31,747 nt of DNA from HK-STAS-PATE-36 sp964610345 (GTDB lineage Bacteria; Patescibacteriota; Saccharimonadia; Saccharimonadales; JAGQNJ01), in the NCBI GenBank assembly GCA_964610345.1, contig CAZSVQ010000004.1, forward strand, positions 1-31,747. The letters are read 5' to 3'. Each line of letters opens with the position of its first letter. The stretch's first letter is position 1. Below are positions 1-7,850 of this stretch, piece by piece. Both the position numbers and the translations under genes were made by a program. The notes under the pieces are model-generated. The model made no database searches, was not told the DNA's origin, and saw only the letters and a program-made list of their open reading frames with translations.

Positions 1-1
1 C

Positions 2-331
2 ACCATCCCAAACTCTGTCACTTCTATTGGTGGAGGTGCTTTCATGAGTAACCAACTCACCAGCGTCACCATCCCAAACTCTGTAACTTCTATTGGTGAA
101 TCTGCCTTCTCAATCAACCAACTCACCAGCGTCACCATCCCAAACTCTGTCACTTCTATTGGTGGAGGTGCTTTCATGAGTAACCAACTCACCAGCGTCA
201 CCATCCCAAACTCTGTAACTTCTATTGGTGAATCTGCCTTCTCAATCAACCAACTCACCAGCGTCACCATCCCAAACTCTGTCACTTCTATTGGTGGAGG
301 TGCTTTCATGAGTAACCAAATTGCTGAAGTA
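2..331 (+). repeat. Tandem 66-bp coding repeats in an alternating A-B-A-B-A pattern
   Basis: Units start at 2, 68, 134, 200 and 266. Type A encodes ...SIGGGAFMSNQLTSV and type B ...SIGESAFSINQLTSV. The A units at 2 and 134 are identical base for base, as are the B units at 68 and 200, so the real period is a 132-bp dimer. The A unit at 266 diverges only in its last bases, and a decayed unit follows from 332. The array runs off the left edge. Confidence 0.97.
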
Positions 332-1468
332 ACTATTCCAGACTCTGCTGCTTCACTCAGCCCAGATGCATTTATGTTCCAGACCAAACCAGGTGGAACT
401 AGTTATTGGGATGTGGTAATGAGTGGCATTGACCCTCAATTCGTTCAAGCCTTCATTGACAGCATTATATACACCAATATCTACGCTAGCCCTAGCCAAG
501 TAACGGCTCTAAGTCTAGCTGATCTAGCTATGACAGAAGCAGAATTCGGTGGTGACATCAACGCCGACGGTGACCAAACAGACATTGTTTCTGGCCACCT
601 CATCAACCCCGCTAGAGTAACCGCCACCTACAAAGACACAAATGGTAATACCATTGCCCCTAGCACTACAGCTACTGGCACAGGCTTGTCTTCCTACCTA
701 GCAGTAGATAACCCAACTAATAATCTAAGCTTGTACTACAGAGCTGGTAATAGCTACACAGCACCACCATCCCCATCAATAGCTGGCTGTACCATCCAAA
801 CTACACCAAGTAACATAGCTAGCCTAACAGCAGGCAATAACCAAATAGACTATATCTATACAGCTAACAATGGAGGAGTGATCAACAGCCCCAACACCGC
901 CAACCTCACCACCCCCACTAGCCCCATCTCAGCCTTCTCCCTAAGACCAGTTAGCCTAACTACCCCCACTGGTACTAACATAACCTCTAGCTCTACAGTC
1001 CCAGAGTCTTCCCTTGTAACCCAAGACAACAATAACCAATACCCACTAGGCCTAGTAAACTTTAGCTTTACTACCAACCAAAGCTCTAACCAAGTAGTAT
1101 TAAACTTCATAACTGATCTAAAACCTAACCAAGTAACACCAAGAAAGTATAACTCTAATACTAATAGCTACAGCAACCTACCAACCAGTGCTAACCCAAC
1201 CATTACTGAAACTACCATAGACAATAAACATGCTCTAACCCTAACCTATACCCTAATAGACAATGGAGAACTAGACTTAGACCCTACCACTGGAACAATA
1301 AAAGACCCAATAGGCCTAGCTGTATCTAACCAAACTTATGATCAACTGGCTAATACCGGAGAAACCAATACCATCATCTACCTAAGCCTAGCATCTAGCC
1401 TAATAGTTATTGCTGTGGGGTTGGGTGTTGTTAGCAGGAGAACGAAGCGCTACACGGCTAGTCTGTAA
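2..1468 (+). CDS. BspA-like leucine-rich-repeat cell-surface protein, sortase-anchored (5' end missing)
   Basis: The frame is open from base 2, so the N-terminus lies off the window; 488 residues are visible. Order of parts: five exact 22-residue repeats of the form TIPNSVTSIG...AF...NQLTSV (LRR_5/BspA type) and one decayed repeat; a linker with an EF-hand/dockerin-like loop DINADGDQTD (about bases 553-582); a MucBP-like segment beginning VTATYKDTNGNTIAPST; a Thr/Asn/Ser-rich region resembling the 'choice-of-anchor' domains of surface proteins; and a C-terminal sorting signal LANTGE (1346-1363) followed by a hydrophobic helix and a basic tail (RRTKR). Known members of this family are secreted, attached to the wall by sortase and involved in adhesion; for an episymbiont, contact with a host cell is a plausible role (inference). 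The coding strand is strikingly G-poor over about 860-1420 and CTA dominates for leucine, unlike the neighbouring genes, which suggests compositional drift or acquisition. Confidence 0.85.
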   Translation, partial: TIPNSVTSIGGGAFMSNQLTSVTIPNSVTSIGESAFSINQLTSVTIPNSVTSIGGGAFMSNQLTSVTIPNSVTSIGESAFSINQLTSVTIPNSVTSIGGGAFMSNQIAEVTIPDSAASLSPDAFMFQTKPGGTSYWDVVMSGIDPQFVQAFIDSIIYTNIYASPSQVTALSLADLAMTEAEFGGDINADGDQTDIVSGHLINPARVTATYKDTNGNTIAPSTTATGTGLSSYLAVDNPTNNLSLYYRAGNSYTAPPSPSIAGCTIQTTPSNIASLTAGNNQIDYIYTANNGGVINSPNTANLTTPTSPISAFSLRPVSLTTPTGTNITSSSTVPESSLVTQDNNNQYPLGLVNFSFTTNQSSNQVVLNFITDLKPNQVTPRKYNSNTNSYSNLPTSANPTITETTIDNKHALTLTYTLIDNGELDLDPTTGTIKDPIGLAVSNQTYDQLANTGETNTIIYLSLASSLIVIAVGLGVVSRRTKRYTASL

Positions 1469-1483
1469 TATTACTGCTGAGAG

Positions 1484-1512
1484 TTGATTTTTTATATCTG
1501 TTGAGCTATACT
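1484..1512 (+). promoter_or_regulatory. rpmE promoter
   Basis: TTGATT at 1484-1489, a 17-nt spacer, then TATACT at 1507-1512. The -10 ends 12 nt before the ATG at 1525, so the 5' leader would be only about 6 nt and there is no Shine-Dalgarno sequence. Confidence 0.7.
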
Positions 1513-1524
1513 AACAATCTGATT

Positions 1525-1869
1525 ATGAAAAAAGATTTACACCCAAAAAATTATCGCCCAGTTGTTTTTCAGGATTTGAATGACAACACTACATATTTAA
1601 CACGTTCTACCGTGGCTACAGATGACACTATCAAGCTTGATGGCGTTGAGTATCCATTAGTTAAGGTACATATCTCAAGCTCATCTCACCCTTTTTACAC
1701 TGGTCAAGAAAAACTTCTAGACATTGAAGGTCGTGTAGATAAATTTGAAGCTCGCCGTAAAGCTGCCGAAAAAGCTCAAGCACAGCGCGCTAAATCTGCT
1801 AGCAAACAAATCGCCAAATCCAAAGCTAAAGAAGAAAAAGCCAAGCAAGAAGCAACTGCTAATAAATAA
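1525..1869 (+). CDS. rpmE: 50S ribosomal protein bL31, zinc-free (type B-like) form
   Basis: A 114-residue protein starting MKKDLHPKNYRPVVFQD, with the L31 signatures EYPLVKVHISSSSHPFYTG and GRVDKF. The CxxC zinc ligands of type A L31 are absent, matching the C-minus/type B form. L31 sits at the central protuberance and bridges the two ribosomal subunits. After the roughly 75-residue L31 core there is a long Lys/Ala-rich extension (KAAEKAQAQRAK onward), probably disordered and RNA-binding. An in-frame TTG at 1501 would add eight residues, but it overlaps the -10 hexamer; the ATG at 1525 gives the conserved N-terminus. The next gene is prfA, a common neighbour of rpmE, but an intrinsic terminator lies between them. 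Confidence 0.93.
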   Translation: MKKDLHPKNYRPVVFQDLNDNTTYLTRSTVATDDTIKLDGVEYPLVKVHISSSSHPFYTGQEKLLDIEGRVDKFEARRKAAEKAQAQRAKSASKQIAKSKAKEEKAKQEATANK

Positions 1870-1887
1870 CACGATCAAACTATTTAT

Positions 1888-1917
1888 ACCGTCCAAAGCT
1901 AAACTTAGGACGGTTTT
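1888..1917 (+). terminator. Intrinsic terminator after rpmE
   Basis: Perfect 7-bp stem ACCGTCC (1888-1894) with GGACGGT (1908-1914), a 13-nt loop, then TTTT followed by AGTTT. It lies 18 nt after the rpmE stop. Confidence 0.8.
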
Positions 1918-1937
1918 AGTTTATACTGGAGCATAGA

Positions 1938-2990
1938 ATGCAAGAAAAAGAACAAGCTTTAAGAGAAGAGCTCGCGAATTTACAGCTTAAATTAAAAGAT
2001 CCGTCTATCTTTTCTGACCCAAGTTACCCAAAAATTGCCAAGCGCCAAAGCGAACTAGAATCTATAATTTCCCTGTTTGATGATAAAATTAGGCTTAATA
2101 AGACCAAGCTTGAGGCTGAAGAACTAATATCTGCCGGTGGCGAACTAGCTGAGCTAGCCCAAGAGGAACTAACCGAAACAACCTCTGCACTTGCTTTAAA
2201 TGAAGAAAAGTTAACCGAAGCCCTGATACCAAGAGATCCAAATGATGAACGTGATGCTATTTTAGAAATTCGTGCTGCAGCCGGTGGTGATGAGGCTGCC
2301 TTGTTTGCTGGAGATTTATACCGAATGTATGCCCGATGGGCTGAGACTCACGGATTTAAGCTAGAGCTCATCAATCAAAGCCCTAGTGAAAGTGGCGGTT
2401 TTAAAGAAGTGACAGTTGCCATCCGTGGTGACGGTGCCTATAATAACTTTAAATTTGAAGCTGGAGTGCACCGTGTACAGCGCGTACCTGTTACAGAAAG
2501 CCAAGGCCGCGTACATACTTCAACTGCAACTGTGGCCGTCTTGCCAGAAGCAGAAGAAAGCGACATTGAAATCCGCCCTCAAGATTTACGCATTGACGTA
2601 TACCGCGCCTCTGGTCACGGTGGTCAATCGGTTAACACCACCGATTCTGCCGTCAGGATTACTCATTTACCCACCGGTTTAGTCGTTGCCAACCAAGATG
2701 AAAAATCACAACTAAAAAATAAAGATAAAGCTATGAGTGTTTTGCGGTCACGATTGCTAGCTCAAAAAATTGAAGCCGAGCAAAAAGAGCTATCTGACGC
2801 ACGCCGTAAGCTAATAGGCTCAGGCGACCGCTCAGAGAAAATCCGCACCTACAACTTCCCTCAGGATCGCATCACTGATCACCGTATTGGCTACTCGCGT
2901 AGTAACTTACCGGGCGCCCTCGACGGTGATATTGATGATTTGTTTGAACAACTCCAGAACTACGAACGCCAACTCATTAACCAAAGCTAA
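1938..2990 (+). CDS. prfA: Peptide chain release factor 1
   Basis: A 350-residue class I release factor of the usual length. It recognises UAA and UAG in the ribosomal A site and triggers peptidyl-tRNA hydrolysis. The codon-reading tripeptide is PVT (residues 184-186, in VQRVPVTESQGR), the RF1-type P-x-T rather than the SPF of RF2. The catalytic loop is GHGGQSVN, with GGQ at 228-230. The N-terminal coiled coil spans about residues 1-95. The ATG at 1938 is preceded by GGAG (1928-1931, 6-nt spacer) and also by TATACT (1922-1927), so either a ribosome site or a promoter next to the start could be in use. The GGQ glutamine is the substrate of PrmC, encoded two genes downstream. Because RF1 does not read UGA and UGA is used as a stop here, an RF2 must be encoded elsewhere. 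Confidence 0.97.
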   Translation: MQEKEQALREELANLQLKLKDPSIFSDPSYPKIAKRQSELESIISLFDDKIRLNKTKLEAEELISAGGELAELAQEELTETTSALALNEEKLTEALIPRDPNDERDAILEIRAAAGGDEAALFAGDLYRMYARWAETHGFKLELINQSPSESGGFKEVTVAIRGDGAYNNFKFEAGVHRVQRVPVTESQGRVHTSTATVAVLPEAEESDIEIRPQDLRIDVYRASGHGGQSVNTTDSAVRITHLPTGLVVANQDEKSQLKNKDKAMSVLRSRLLAQKIEAEQKELSDARRKLIGSGDRSEKIRTYNFPQDRITDHRIGYSRSNLPGALDGDIDDLFEQLQNYERQLINQS

Positions 2991-3038
2991 ATAAGCCTTA
3001 GTAGGGTTACGATTTATTAAATACTCAACAAGCCATGA

Positions 3039-3044
3039 TATTAT
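3039..3044 (+). promoter_or_regulatory. -10 element of a leaderless promoter
   Basis: TATTAT at 3039-3044 ends 6 nt before the ATG at 3051. No Shine-Dalgarno sequence is present and the -35 is weak (T/A-rich around 3014-3020). Confidence 0.45.
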
Positions 3045-3050
3045 TTACTC

Positions 3051-3293
3051 ATGAGTAAAATAAAGTTTACACAGCTATTCAAGTATATGAAAAGGTGTTT
3101 CGACCAAGTTGATCAACGTTTTGATATTCAGGACAAAAAAATTGACGAAATAACTGGTGCAATTACTGAACTTGGTAGACAATTACGTGATTACTATCAG
3201 AATATGATACTGTTAGCACGTAAAGTTAACCGTCTTGAGCGCTGGACCCACAAAATAGCTAAGCAAACCGGCGTAAAACCATCTGAAGTATAA
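3051..3293 (+). CDS. Small coiled-coil protein of unknown function
   Basis: An 80-residue basic protein that I cannot assign to a named family. The middle (FDQVDQRFDIQDKKIDEITG and on through ELGRQLRDYYQNMILLARKVNRLERW) shows heptad-like hydrophobic spacing, so an alpha-helical coiled coil that probably self-associates is likely. There is no signal peptide or membrane segment, and one cysteine (residue 17). It sits between prfA and prmC: its TAA stop (3291-3293) is followed directly by the prmC ATG with no gap, so the two are translated from one transcript and probably coupled. That it is a real gene is supported by the exact junction with prmC and by the -10 element in front. A role linked to translation is only a guess from position. 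Confidence 0.7.
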   Translation: MSKIKFTQLFKYMKRCFDQVDQRFDIQDKKIDEITGAITELGRQLRDYYQNMILLARKVNRLERWTHKIAKQTGVKPSEV

Positions 3294-4109
3294 ATGACAA
3301 TAAATAAATGGCTTAAAATTGCTCGATATGAGCTTAGTAGCGCCCGTATTGAAACACATCAACTTGATAGCTTAGTACTACTTGAGCATGCTACCGGCTT
3401 GAATAGGGCCCATATTTTGGCCCATCAAGATAAAGCACTCACCCTTGAACAGCAACGTAAATCATATAAATTACTGACCAGGCGCGTAATGCGTGAGCCA
3501 ATTGCGTACATAATTAAGACAAAAGAATATTATGGACGCGAGTTTTACGTTGATGAAAACGTGCTAATTCCTCGCCCAGAATCAGAGAGTTTTATATTAC
3601 TGCTAAAAAAACACCAAATTACCCACCAAACAGCTGTAGATGTGGGTTGCGGGTCTGGAATATTGGGAATAACCGCCAGGCTTGAGATCCCTAGCCTAGA
3701 GTTAACACTCGTTGATATTGATAAAAAGGCGCTGCAGGTAGCTAAAAAGAACGCAGGCAAGCTTGGTGCAAACTGTAACTTTATTCAGTCCGACCTATTG
3801 CCACTTGGTCAAGACTATGAGGTTATTCTTGCCAACCTTCCCTATGTTCCAAAAGATATGGATTTGCAACCAGAGCTTGCGTATGAGCCTTCTGTTGCCC
3901 TTTTTGCGGACAATAATGGCTTGGGGCTCTATGAACGCCTTTGGTCACAAATCGGTCAACAATCGAGCTGTAAATACGTTTTAACCGAAAGCCTACTGAA
4001 TCAACACGCACGTATAACTCAACTTGCTACGAAAATGAGGTTTGAATTAGTTGAAGCGGACGGACTCGTTCAGCTTTTTGCCTGTAGCTCGTACTCACCA
4101 CAAACCTAA
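3294..4109 (+). CDS. prmC: Release factor glutamine methyltransferase
   Basis: A 271-residue protein that transfers methyl from S-adenosylmethionine to the glutamine of the release-factor GGQ motif, speeding termination. The N-terminal helical domain (about 1-95) carries REPIAYI and IPRPESE; the Rossmann methyltransferase domain has motif I DVGCGSG (116-122) and the acidic VDID (140-143). The active-site tetrapeptide, normally NPPY, is NLPY (181-184), keeping the Asn, second Pro and Tyr. It starts immediately after the stop of the coiled-coil gene. Its substrate PrfA is encoded just upstream, so enzyme and substrate share a locus. It converges on htrA with one base between the two stop codons and no visible terminator. 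Confidence 0.93.
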   Translation: MTINKWLKIARYELSSARIETHQLDSLVLLEHATGLNRAHILAHQDKALTLEQQRKSYKLLTRRVMREPIAYIIKTKEYYGREFYVDENVLIPRPESESFILLLKKHQITHQTAVDVGCGSGILGITARLEIPSLELTLVDIDKKALQVAKKNAGKLGANCNFIQSDLLPLGQDYEVILANLPYVPKDMDLQPELAYEPSVALFADNNGLGLYERLWSQIGQQSSCKYVLTESLLNQHARITQLATKMRFELVEADGLVQLFACSSYSPQT

Positions 4110-4110
4110 A

Positions 4111-5337
4111 CTAATTTGGCAATTCGCCCAGCTTGAGCTGAGTGGTTTGTTGTTGCCCATCACGAATATACGTCACGGTCACCGTTTCACCAACGCTAAA
4201 TCTGCCGATAACTGAAGATAAAGTATTGTTTTGGTCAACTGATTGATCATTAATTTTAATAATCACGTCGCCGTCTTTTAGTCCACCACTTTCTGCAGGC
4301 CCACCAGCTACAACGCCAGATGTTCCGTTAGATCCATTGATATACGCACCATTCTCAGTTTTTACACCTAGCTCAGAAGCTGAAGCAGGAGTTAACTGTA
4401 CATAACGCACACCAAGGTATGGACGCTGTAGTTTTCCACTTTCAAGCACACCTTTTACTAACCCTTTAGCATCATTAATTGGAATAGCAAAACCAATATT
4501 TTGAGCACCGTCACCGGCCACAGCTGTATTTATTCCTATAACCTCTCCGTTAGCGTTTACTAGCGGACCACCTGAGTTACCCTGGTTAATTGCGGCATCG
4601 GTTTGAAATAAGTTCTGTAAGTTTTCGGAGTTTGTTCCGCTACCATCGGACGCTTGCACACTACGCCCATATCCTGAAACAATACCCGATGTTACCGTAT
4701 TTTGGAACTGACCCAGTGCATTACCAATTGCTATAACGGTATCGCCAACTTGCGCCTTGCTTGAATCACCAAGCTTGGCCACCGTTAACTTTTTGCCTTT
4801 AGTATTATTTATCTTTAAAAATCCAACGTCCAGGGAATCAGAATTCGAAGTTGTTCCGACCACGCTTACATCATCTAGCACTGTGCCGTCAGACATTGTT
4901 AAACTTACTTTTGATGCCCCTTCTGGTAATACGTGTCGGTTAGTTAATACATAGCCGTTATCACTAATAATAAAGCCTGTGCCTGCGCTTTGTTGTTCTA
5001 CTGTGCGCGAACCAAAAAAGCCATTTTGCACTGTACCCTGGCTAGTTACATCAATCGATACAACACTTGGGCCCACATCTTTAGCCAAGCTACTTATTAA
5101 GTTACTTTGCTCTTCAACTGCTTGCCTACCCTGTTCAACACTTACATCGTTGTTTTTGTTGCCAAGATTGCTATTTGCACCTATAAAACCACCGGCAAAA
5201 CCAGCACTAATACTAACAAAAATAACAACCAACATTGTTATTGCACCATTTCTTGATGAGTGCCTCTTGCTAGTTGTAGCCTTACTTTGCGTGGGCACCA
5301 CCTTAGGTTGGCTAGTTACTGGTTTTTGCTCTTCCAT
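4111..5337 (-). CDS. htrA: HtrA/DegP-type membrane-anchored serine protease with one PDZ domain
   Basis: 408 residues: a short basic cytoplasmic tail, one membrane helix (about 33-54, ITMLVVIFVSISAGFAGGF), a linker, an S1C trypsin-like domain (about 88-300) and one PDZ domain (about 305-400). The catalytic triad is His135 (LTNRHVLP), Asp170 (SDSLDVGFLK) and Ser255 (NQGNSGGP). Such proteases degrade or refold damaged proteins outside the membrane. The ATG at 5337 has a strong GGGAGGGG ribosome site just before it. It is the last gene of a three-gene minus-strand cluster, 21 nt after the preceding membrane protein; coupling to an LCP protein suggests envelope quality control (inference). Confidence 0.95.
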   Translation of the reverse strand: MEEQKPVTSQPKVVPTQSKATTSKRHSSRNGAITMLVVIFVSISAGFAGGFIGANSNLGNKNNDVSVEQGRQAVEEQSNLISSLAKDVGPSVVSIDVTSQGTVQNGFFGSRTVEQQSAGTGFIISDNGYVLTNRHVLPEGASKVSLTMSDGTVLDDVSVVGTTSNSDSLDVGFLKINNTKGKKLTVAKLGDSSKAQVGDTVIAIGNALGQFQNTVTSGIVSGYGRSVQASDGSGTNSENLQNLFQTDAAINQGNSGGPLVNANGEVIGINTAVAGDGAQNIGFAIPINDAKGLVKGVLESGKLQRPYLGVRYVQLTPASASELGVKTENGAYINGSNGTSGVVAGGPAESGGLKDGDVIIKINDQSVDQNNTLSSVIGRFSVGETVTVTYIRDGQQQTTQLKLGELPN

Positions 5338-5358
5338 ATCCCCTCCCGGAATGTTTGA

Positions 5359-6108
5359 TTATATTATTTTGTCTCCCCAATCAGAAAAGACAAGAGTAAC
5401 GAACACTACTGCAATCATAACGAAAATTATTTGTCGCCTTAGCAATTTTGATAACCGATCGGTTTGATCAAGGTAGTATAAAGTTGCAAGTCCGAAACCT
5501 AAGACAATTAATAACAACGTAACCTGAGAAAAAGCTTGGTAATACAATAACCAGAAAGATAAAATCCAGGTTAGCGATGCACCAAAAAATGCCCATGCAT
5601 TCGATAAAAATGCCGAGTGTGTTTCATTAAAGCTGGTGAAGAAATGCCTAGCAACAGAGTAGCAGACTATCCATGTCATAATCATAAGTATTACCGCTGT
5701 TGAACCGCCCCATTCCAGATAAACAGCCACTAATCCATACAAAAAAGCTACAAACGCTTGCATTGAAATACCAAATACACTTGAACTTGGCTTAATTAAT
5801 ATTAGCCACATGGCGTAAGCTACTGCCCAAATAAGTTGAATTAAACCACTCGAGGTATTTATCATAAATATAATGGTAGAAATTCCAACGATTAAATCAA
5901 CGGCATTGGCACGTACCAATGGCAGCCAGTAACGAGGGCGAACAGAAAAAATACGCCATTTACTTAAAATAACTAATGCGATAGCTAGTTGCACAAGGTT
6001 TAGCCTAATAAGAACATAGACCGACAATGGCAAAACCACTGTTAACAACAGGTGGACTATGTGCGAAAAGCCACTAACGGGCTTAATTTTATCGGTTACT
6101 CGTTTCAT
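5359..6108 (-). CDS. Polytopic membrane protein of unknown function
   Basis: A 249-residue, strongly hydrophobic protein with about seven predicted membrane helices (for example HIVHLLLTVVLPLSVYVLI near the N-terminus and RQIIFVMIAVVFVTLVFS near the C-terminus) joined by short loops. I see no catalytic motif and cannot name a family. The start at 6108 overlaps the end of the LCP gene by 20 bp, so the genes are probably translationally coupled. Its place between an LCP ligase-like protein and HtrA points to an envelope function, but nothing in the sequence says which. Confidence 0.8.
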   Translation of the reverse strand: MKRVTDKIKPVSGFSHIVHLLLTVVLPLSVYVLIRLNLVQLAIALVILSKWRIFSVRPRYWLPLVRANAVDLIVGISTIIFMINTSSGLIQLIWAVAYAMWLILIKPSSSVFGISMQAFVAFLYGLVAVYLEWGGSTAVILMIMTWIVCYSVARHFFTSFNETHSAFLSNAWAFFGASLTWILSFWLLYYQAFSQVTLLLIVLGFGLATLYYLDQTDRLSKLLRRQIIFVMIAVVFVTLVFSDWGDKII

Positions 6109-7744
6109 TCTGCCCTAATATTATAACAAAGTCTGCGTTTTCTGGTGGAGTAATTCCTTCTGGCAATTCACTTGTTACGGTAGTTTTATAACGTAATTCA
6201 AGATAACGCTTGGTGTATTTTGTGTCTTTTTTCTTTAAATCAACGATGATCGTGTTAGGATTATTCTTACTTGGTGCGTCACCCACATCTAAGACATTAT
6301 AGCCATAACTCTTTAATACGTCAGACTTAGTGGTTGCTAGACCGCTAACGGATGTACCGTTCAGCACAACTACTCCAGCGTTTTCCTTCTTTAAGAACCC
6401 ATCAATAAATGTATTACGTACATATTTTTGAATCTCATCATATTTATAAATACCCGCTTTCGGTATTTGAATTGAACCCAATCCAAGATTAGAACTCCCC
6501 GTACCAATCAAAACATTTGGTTCGTCTACCAAGCTAACAGATTTAATGTTGGCTTCATCAATTTCTTGGCCTATTGCATAAAGTTTTAACGCTTCGTCTG
6601 GCACACTAAGATTTGTCGTAACGCGCGTACCAAAACTATCAATTAATTGAGACAGCTTGACTGGGTTACCAAAAGTGCCAAGGCTAATAATTTTACGGCG
6701 AAGAGCAATAATCACTTCTCGTTGTCGTTCGGAACGCCCAAAATCACTTCTTTCATCACAGTGTCTACAACGAGAATATGCCAATGCTTTTAATCCGTCA
6801 AAATGCTGATTACCGGTTTCCACTTTTAGCTTATACGGCTTACCTTTTAATGACATATTCTCGAATACCGGTTCTTTTACATCTATATCCACACCACCAA
6901 CTGCATTTATAGCTTGTTCAAAAGCTTCAAAATCTATCATTGTGTAATAATTTATTTTAAGTCCGACAACATTTTCTACTACATTTTCAATTGCTTCTAT
7001 CCCAGCCTTTTCAGCATCTTCTGGGCTTTTACCCTTACTTTCAGCAGACATCTTAGTTAAGGCATAAACTGCGTTAATCTTTTGGGTTTCACCACTTTCC
7101 ATTTTGACGGCTAAGTCCCGTGGGATACTCAAAAGCCCCGCTTCTTTGTTGCAAGGATCCACACTAGCAACAATTATTGTATCTGTTAAATTTGGACCAT
7201 CAGTCTGTTCTGGACCGCCCTTTCCAAGTAGCAAGAAGTTAACCCTACCGTCACCTTCTTTTTTAAGAACCGACGGATTTGGTTCGCACTTCCATGCAAC
7301 CGACTCACCGCCTCCCTTAAACACTGATCGGGCGCGTAAATAACCCTTAAAGCCAAGATAACCACCCACTAAAACCACTACCAAGAACATAGCAAGCGTA
7401 CCTCTTAAGGCAATCTTCTTCCAGTTCCTCGAACCCTTTCCGGCTCGACGCTTCTTGTTTTTAGGGCTGTCTTCTAAATGCATATTAATTGGTTCAACTG
7501 GCTTTTTGGATTGGCGACCCAAAGACCGTCCATCTGGCATAATTGGTTTTGTTTTGCGAGCAATAAAGCCTTCTTTGCGAGCAAAATTACCAATTCGCGA
7601 TTCTGAAGTTTTTTCTTGAGAATTTGCTGAAGAATAGCCATCCTTTACGTGACTACTTTCAGCACTACGACGCATTCTACCTCGCATCAATCCATCTACA
7701 TTACTAGTATTAACTACACGTTTTGGCTTTCGGAAATTATCCAT
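6089..7744 (-). CDS. LytR-CpsA-Psr (LCP) family cell-wall glycopolymer transferase with LytR_C domain
   Basis: 551 residues: a long, basic, probably disordered cytoplasmic region (1-110); one membrane helix (about 111-131); an LCP catalytic domain (about 170-350) with VNFLLLGKGG, SIPRDLAV, GGVDIDV and LAYSRCRHCDERSDFGRSER, the Asp/Arg-rich signatures that bind the pyrophosphate-lipid substrate; and a C-terminal LytR_C domain (about 455-545, VVVLNGTSVSGLA). LCP enzymes transfer teichoic acid-like or capsular polymers from lipid carriers to peptidoglycan. The cytoplasmic tail is long for the family. It is the first gene of the LCP, membrane protein, htrA cluster, with its own promoter (7759-7786) facing the lepB promoter. 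Confidence 0.93.
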   Translation of the reverse strand: MDNFRKPKRVVNTSNVDGLMRGRMRRSAESSHVKDGYSSANSQEKTSESRIGNFARKEGFIARKTKPIMPDGRSLGRQSKKPVEPINMHLEDSPKNKKRRAGKGSRNWKKIALRGTLAMFLVVVLVGGYLGFKGYLRARSVFKGGGESVAWKCEPNPSVLKKEGDGRVNFLLLGKGGPEQTDGPNLTDTIIVASVDPCNKEAGLLSIPRDLAVKMESGETQKINAVYALTKMSAESKGKSPEDAEKAGIEAIENVVENVVGLKINYYTMIDFEAFEQAINAVGGVDIDVKEPVFENMSLKGKPYKLKVETGNQHFDGLKALAYSRCRHCDERSDFGRSERQREVIIALRRKIISLGTFGNPVKLSQLIDSFGTRVTTNLSVPDEALKLYAIGQEIDEANIKSVSLVDEPNVLIGTGSSNLGLGSIQIPKAGIYKYDEIQKYVRNTFIDGFLKKENAGVVVLNGTSVSGLATTKSDVLKSYGYNVLDVGDAPSKNNPNTIIVDLKKKDTKYTKRYLELRYKTTVTSELPEGITPPENADFVIILGQNETSNR

Positions 7745-7758
7745 ATGACGTGCTCTTA

Positions 7759-7786
7759 AGTATAGCGGTTATGTCGAATTTATCAA
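7759..7786 (-). promoter_or_regulatory. Promoter of the LCP gene cluster
   Basis: On the minus strand: TTGATA (7786-7781), a 16-nt spacer, TATACT (7764-7759). The -10 ends 14 nt before the ATG at 7744, giving a leader of about 7 nt with no Shine-Dalgarno sequence. Confidence 0.65.
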
Positions 7787-7815
7787 AACTATTCTGAACA
7801 AAATTTTTATGGCTA

Positions 7816-7844
7816 TTTAAAGATGTTTGAAGTATAGTTATAGT
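7816..7844 (+). promoter_or_regulatory. lepB promoter, probably leaderless
   Basis: TTTAAA (7816-7821), a 17-nt spacer, TATAGT (7839-7844). The -10 ends 6 nt before the ATG at 7851, so transcription should begin at or next to the start codon. A second TATAGT at 7833-7838 is directly adjacent. Confidence 0.6.
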
Positions 7845-7850
7845 TTGAAT

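Noticed and set aside
2..331. Direct repeats resembling a CRISPR array
   Set aside because: The repeats are contiguous, in frame and encode LRR units; there are no unique spacers.
1501..1524. TTG start for rpmE (similarly TTG 7827 for lepB and TTG 25314 for def)
   Set aside because: These codons lie within or beside promoter -10 hexamers; the downstream ATGs give the conserved N-termini.
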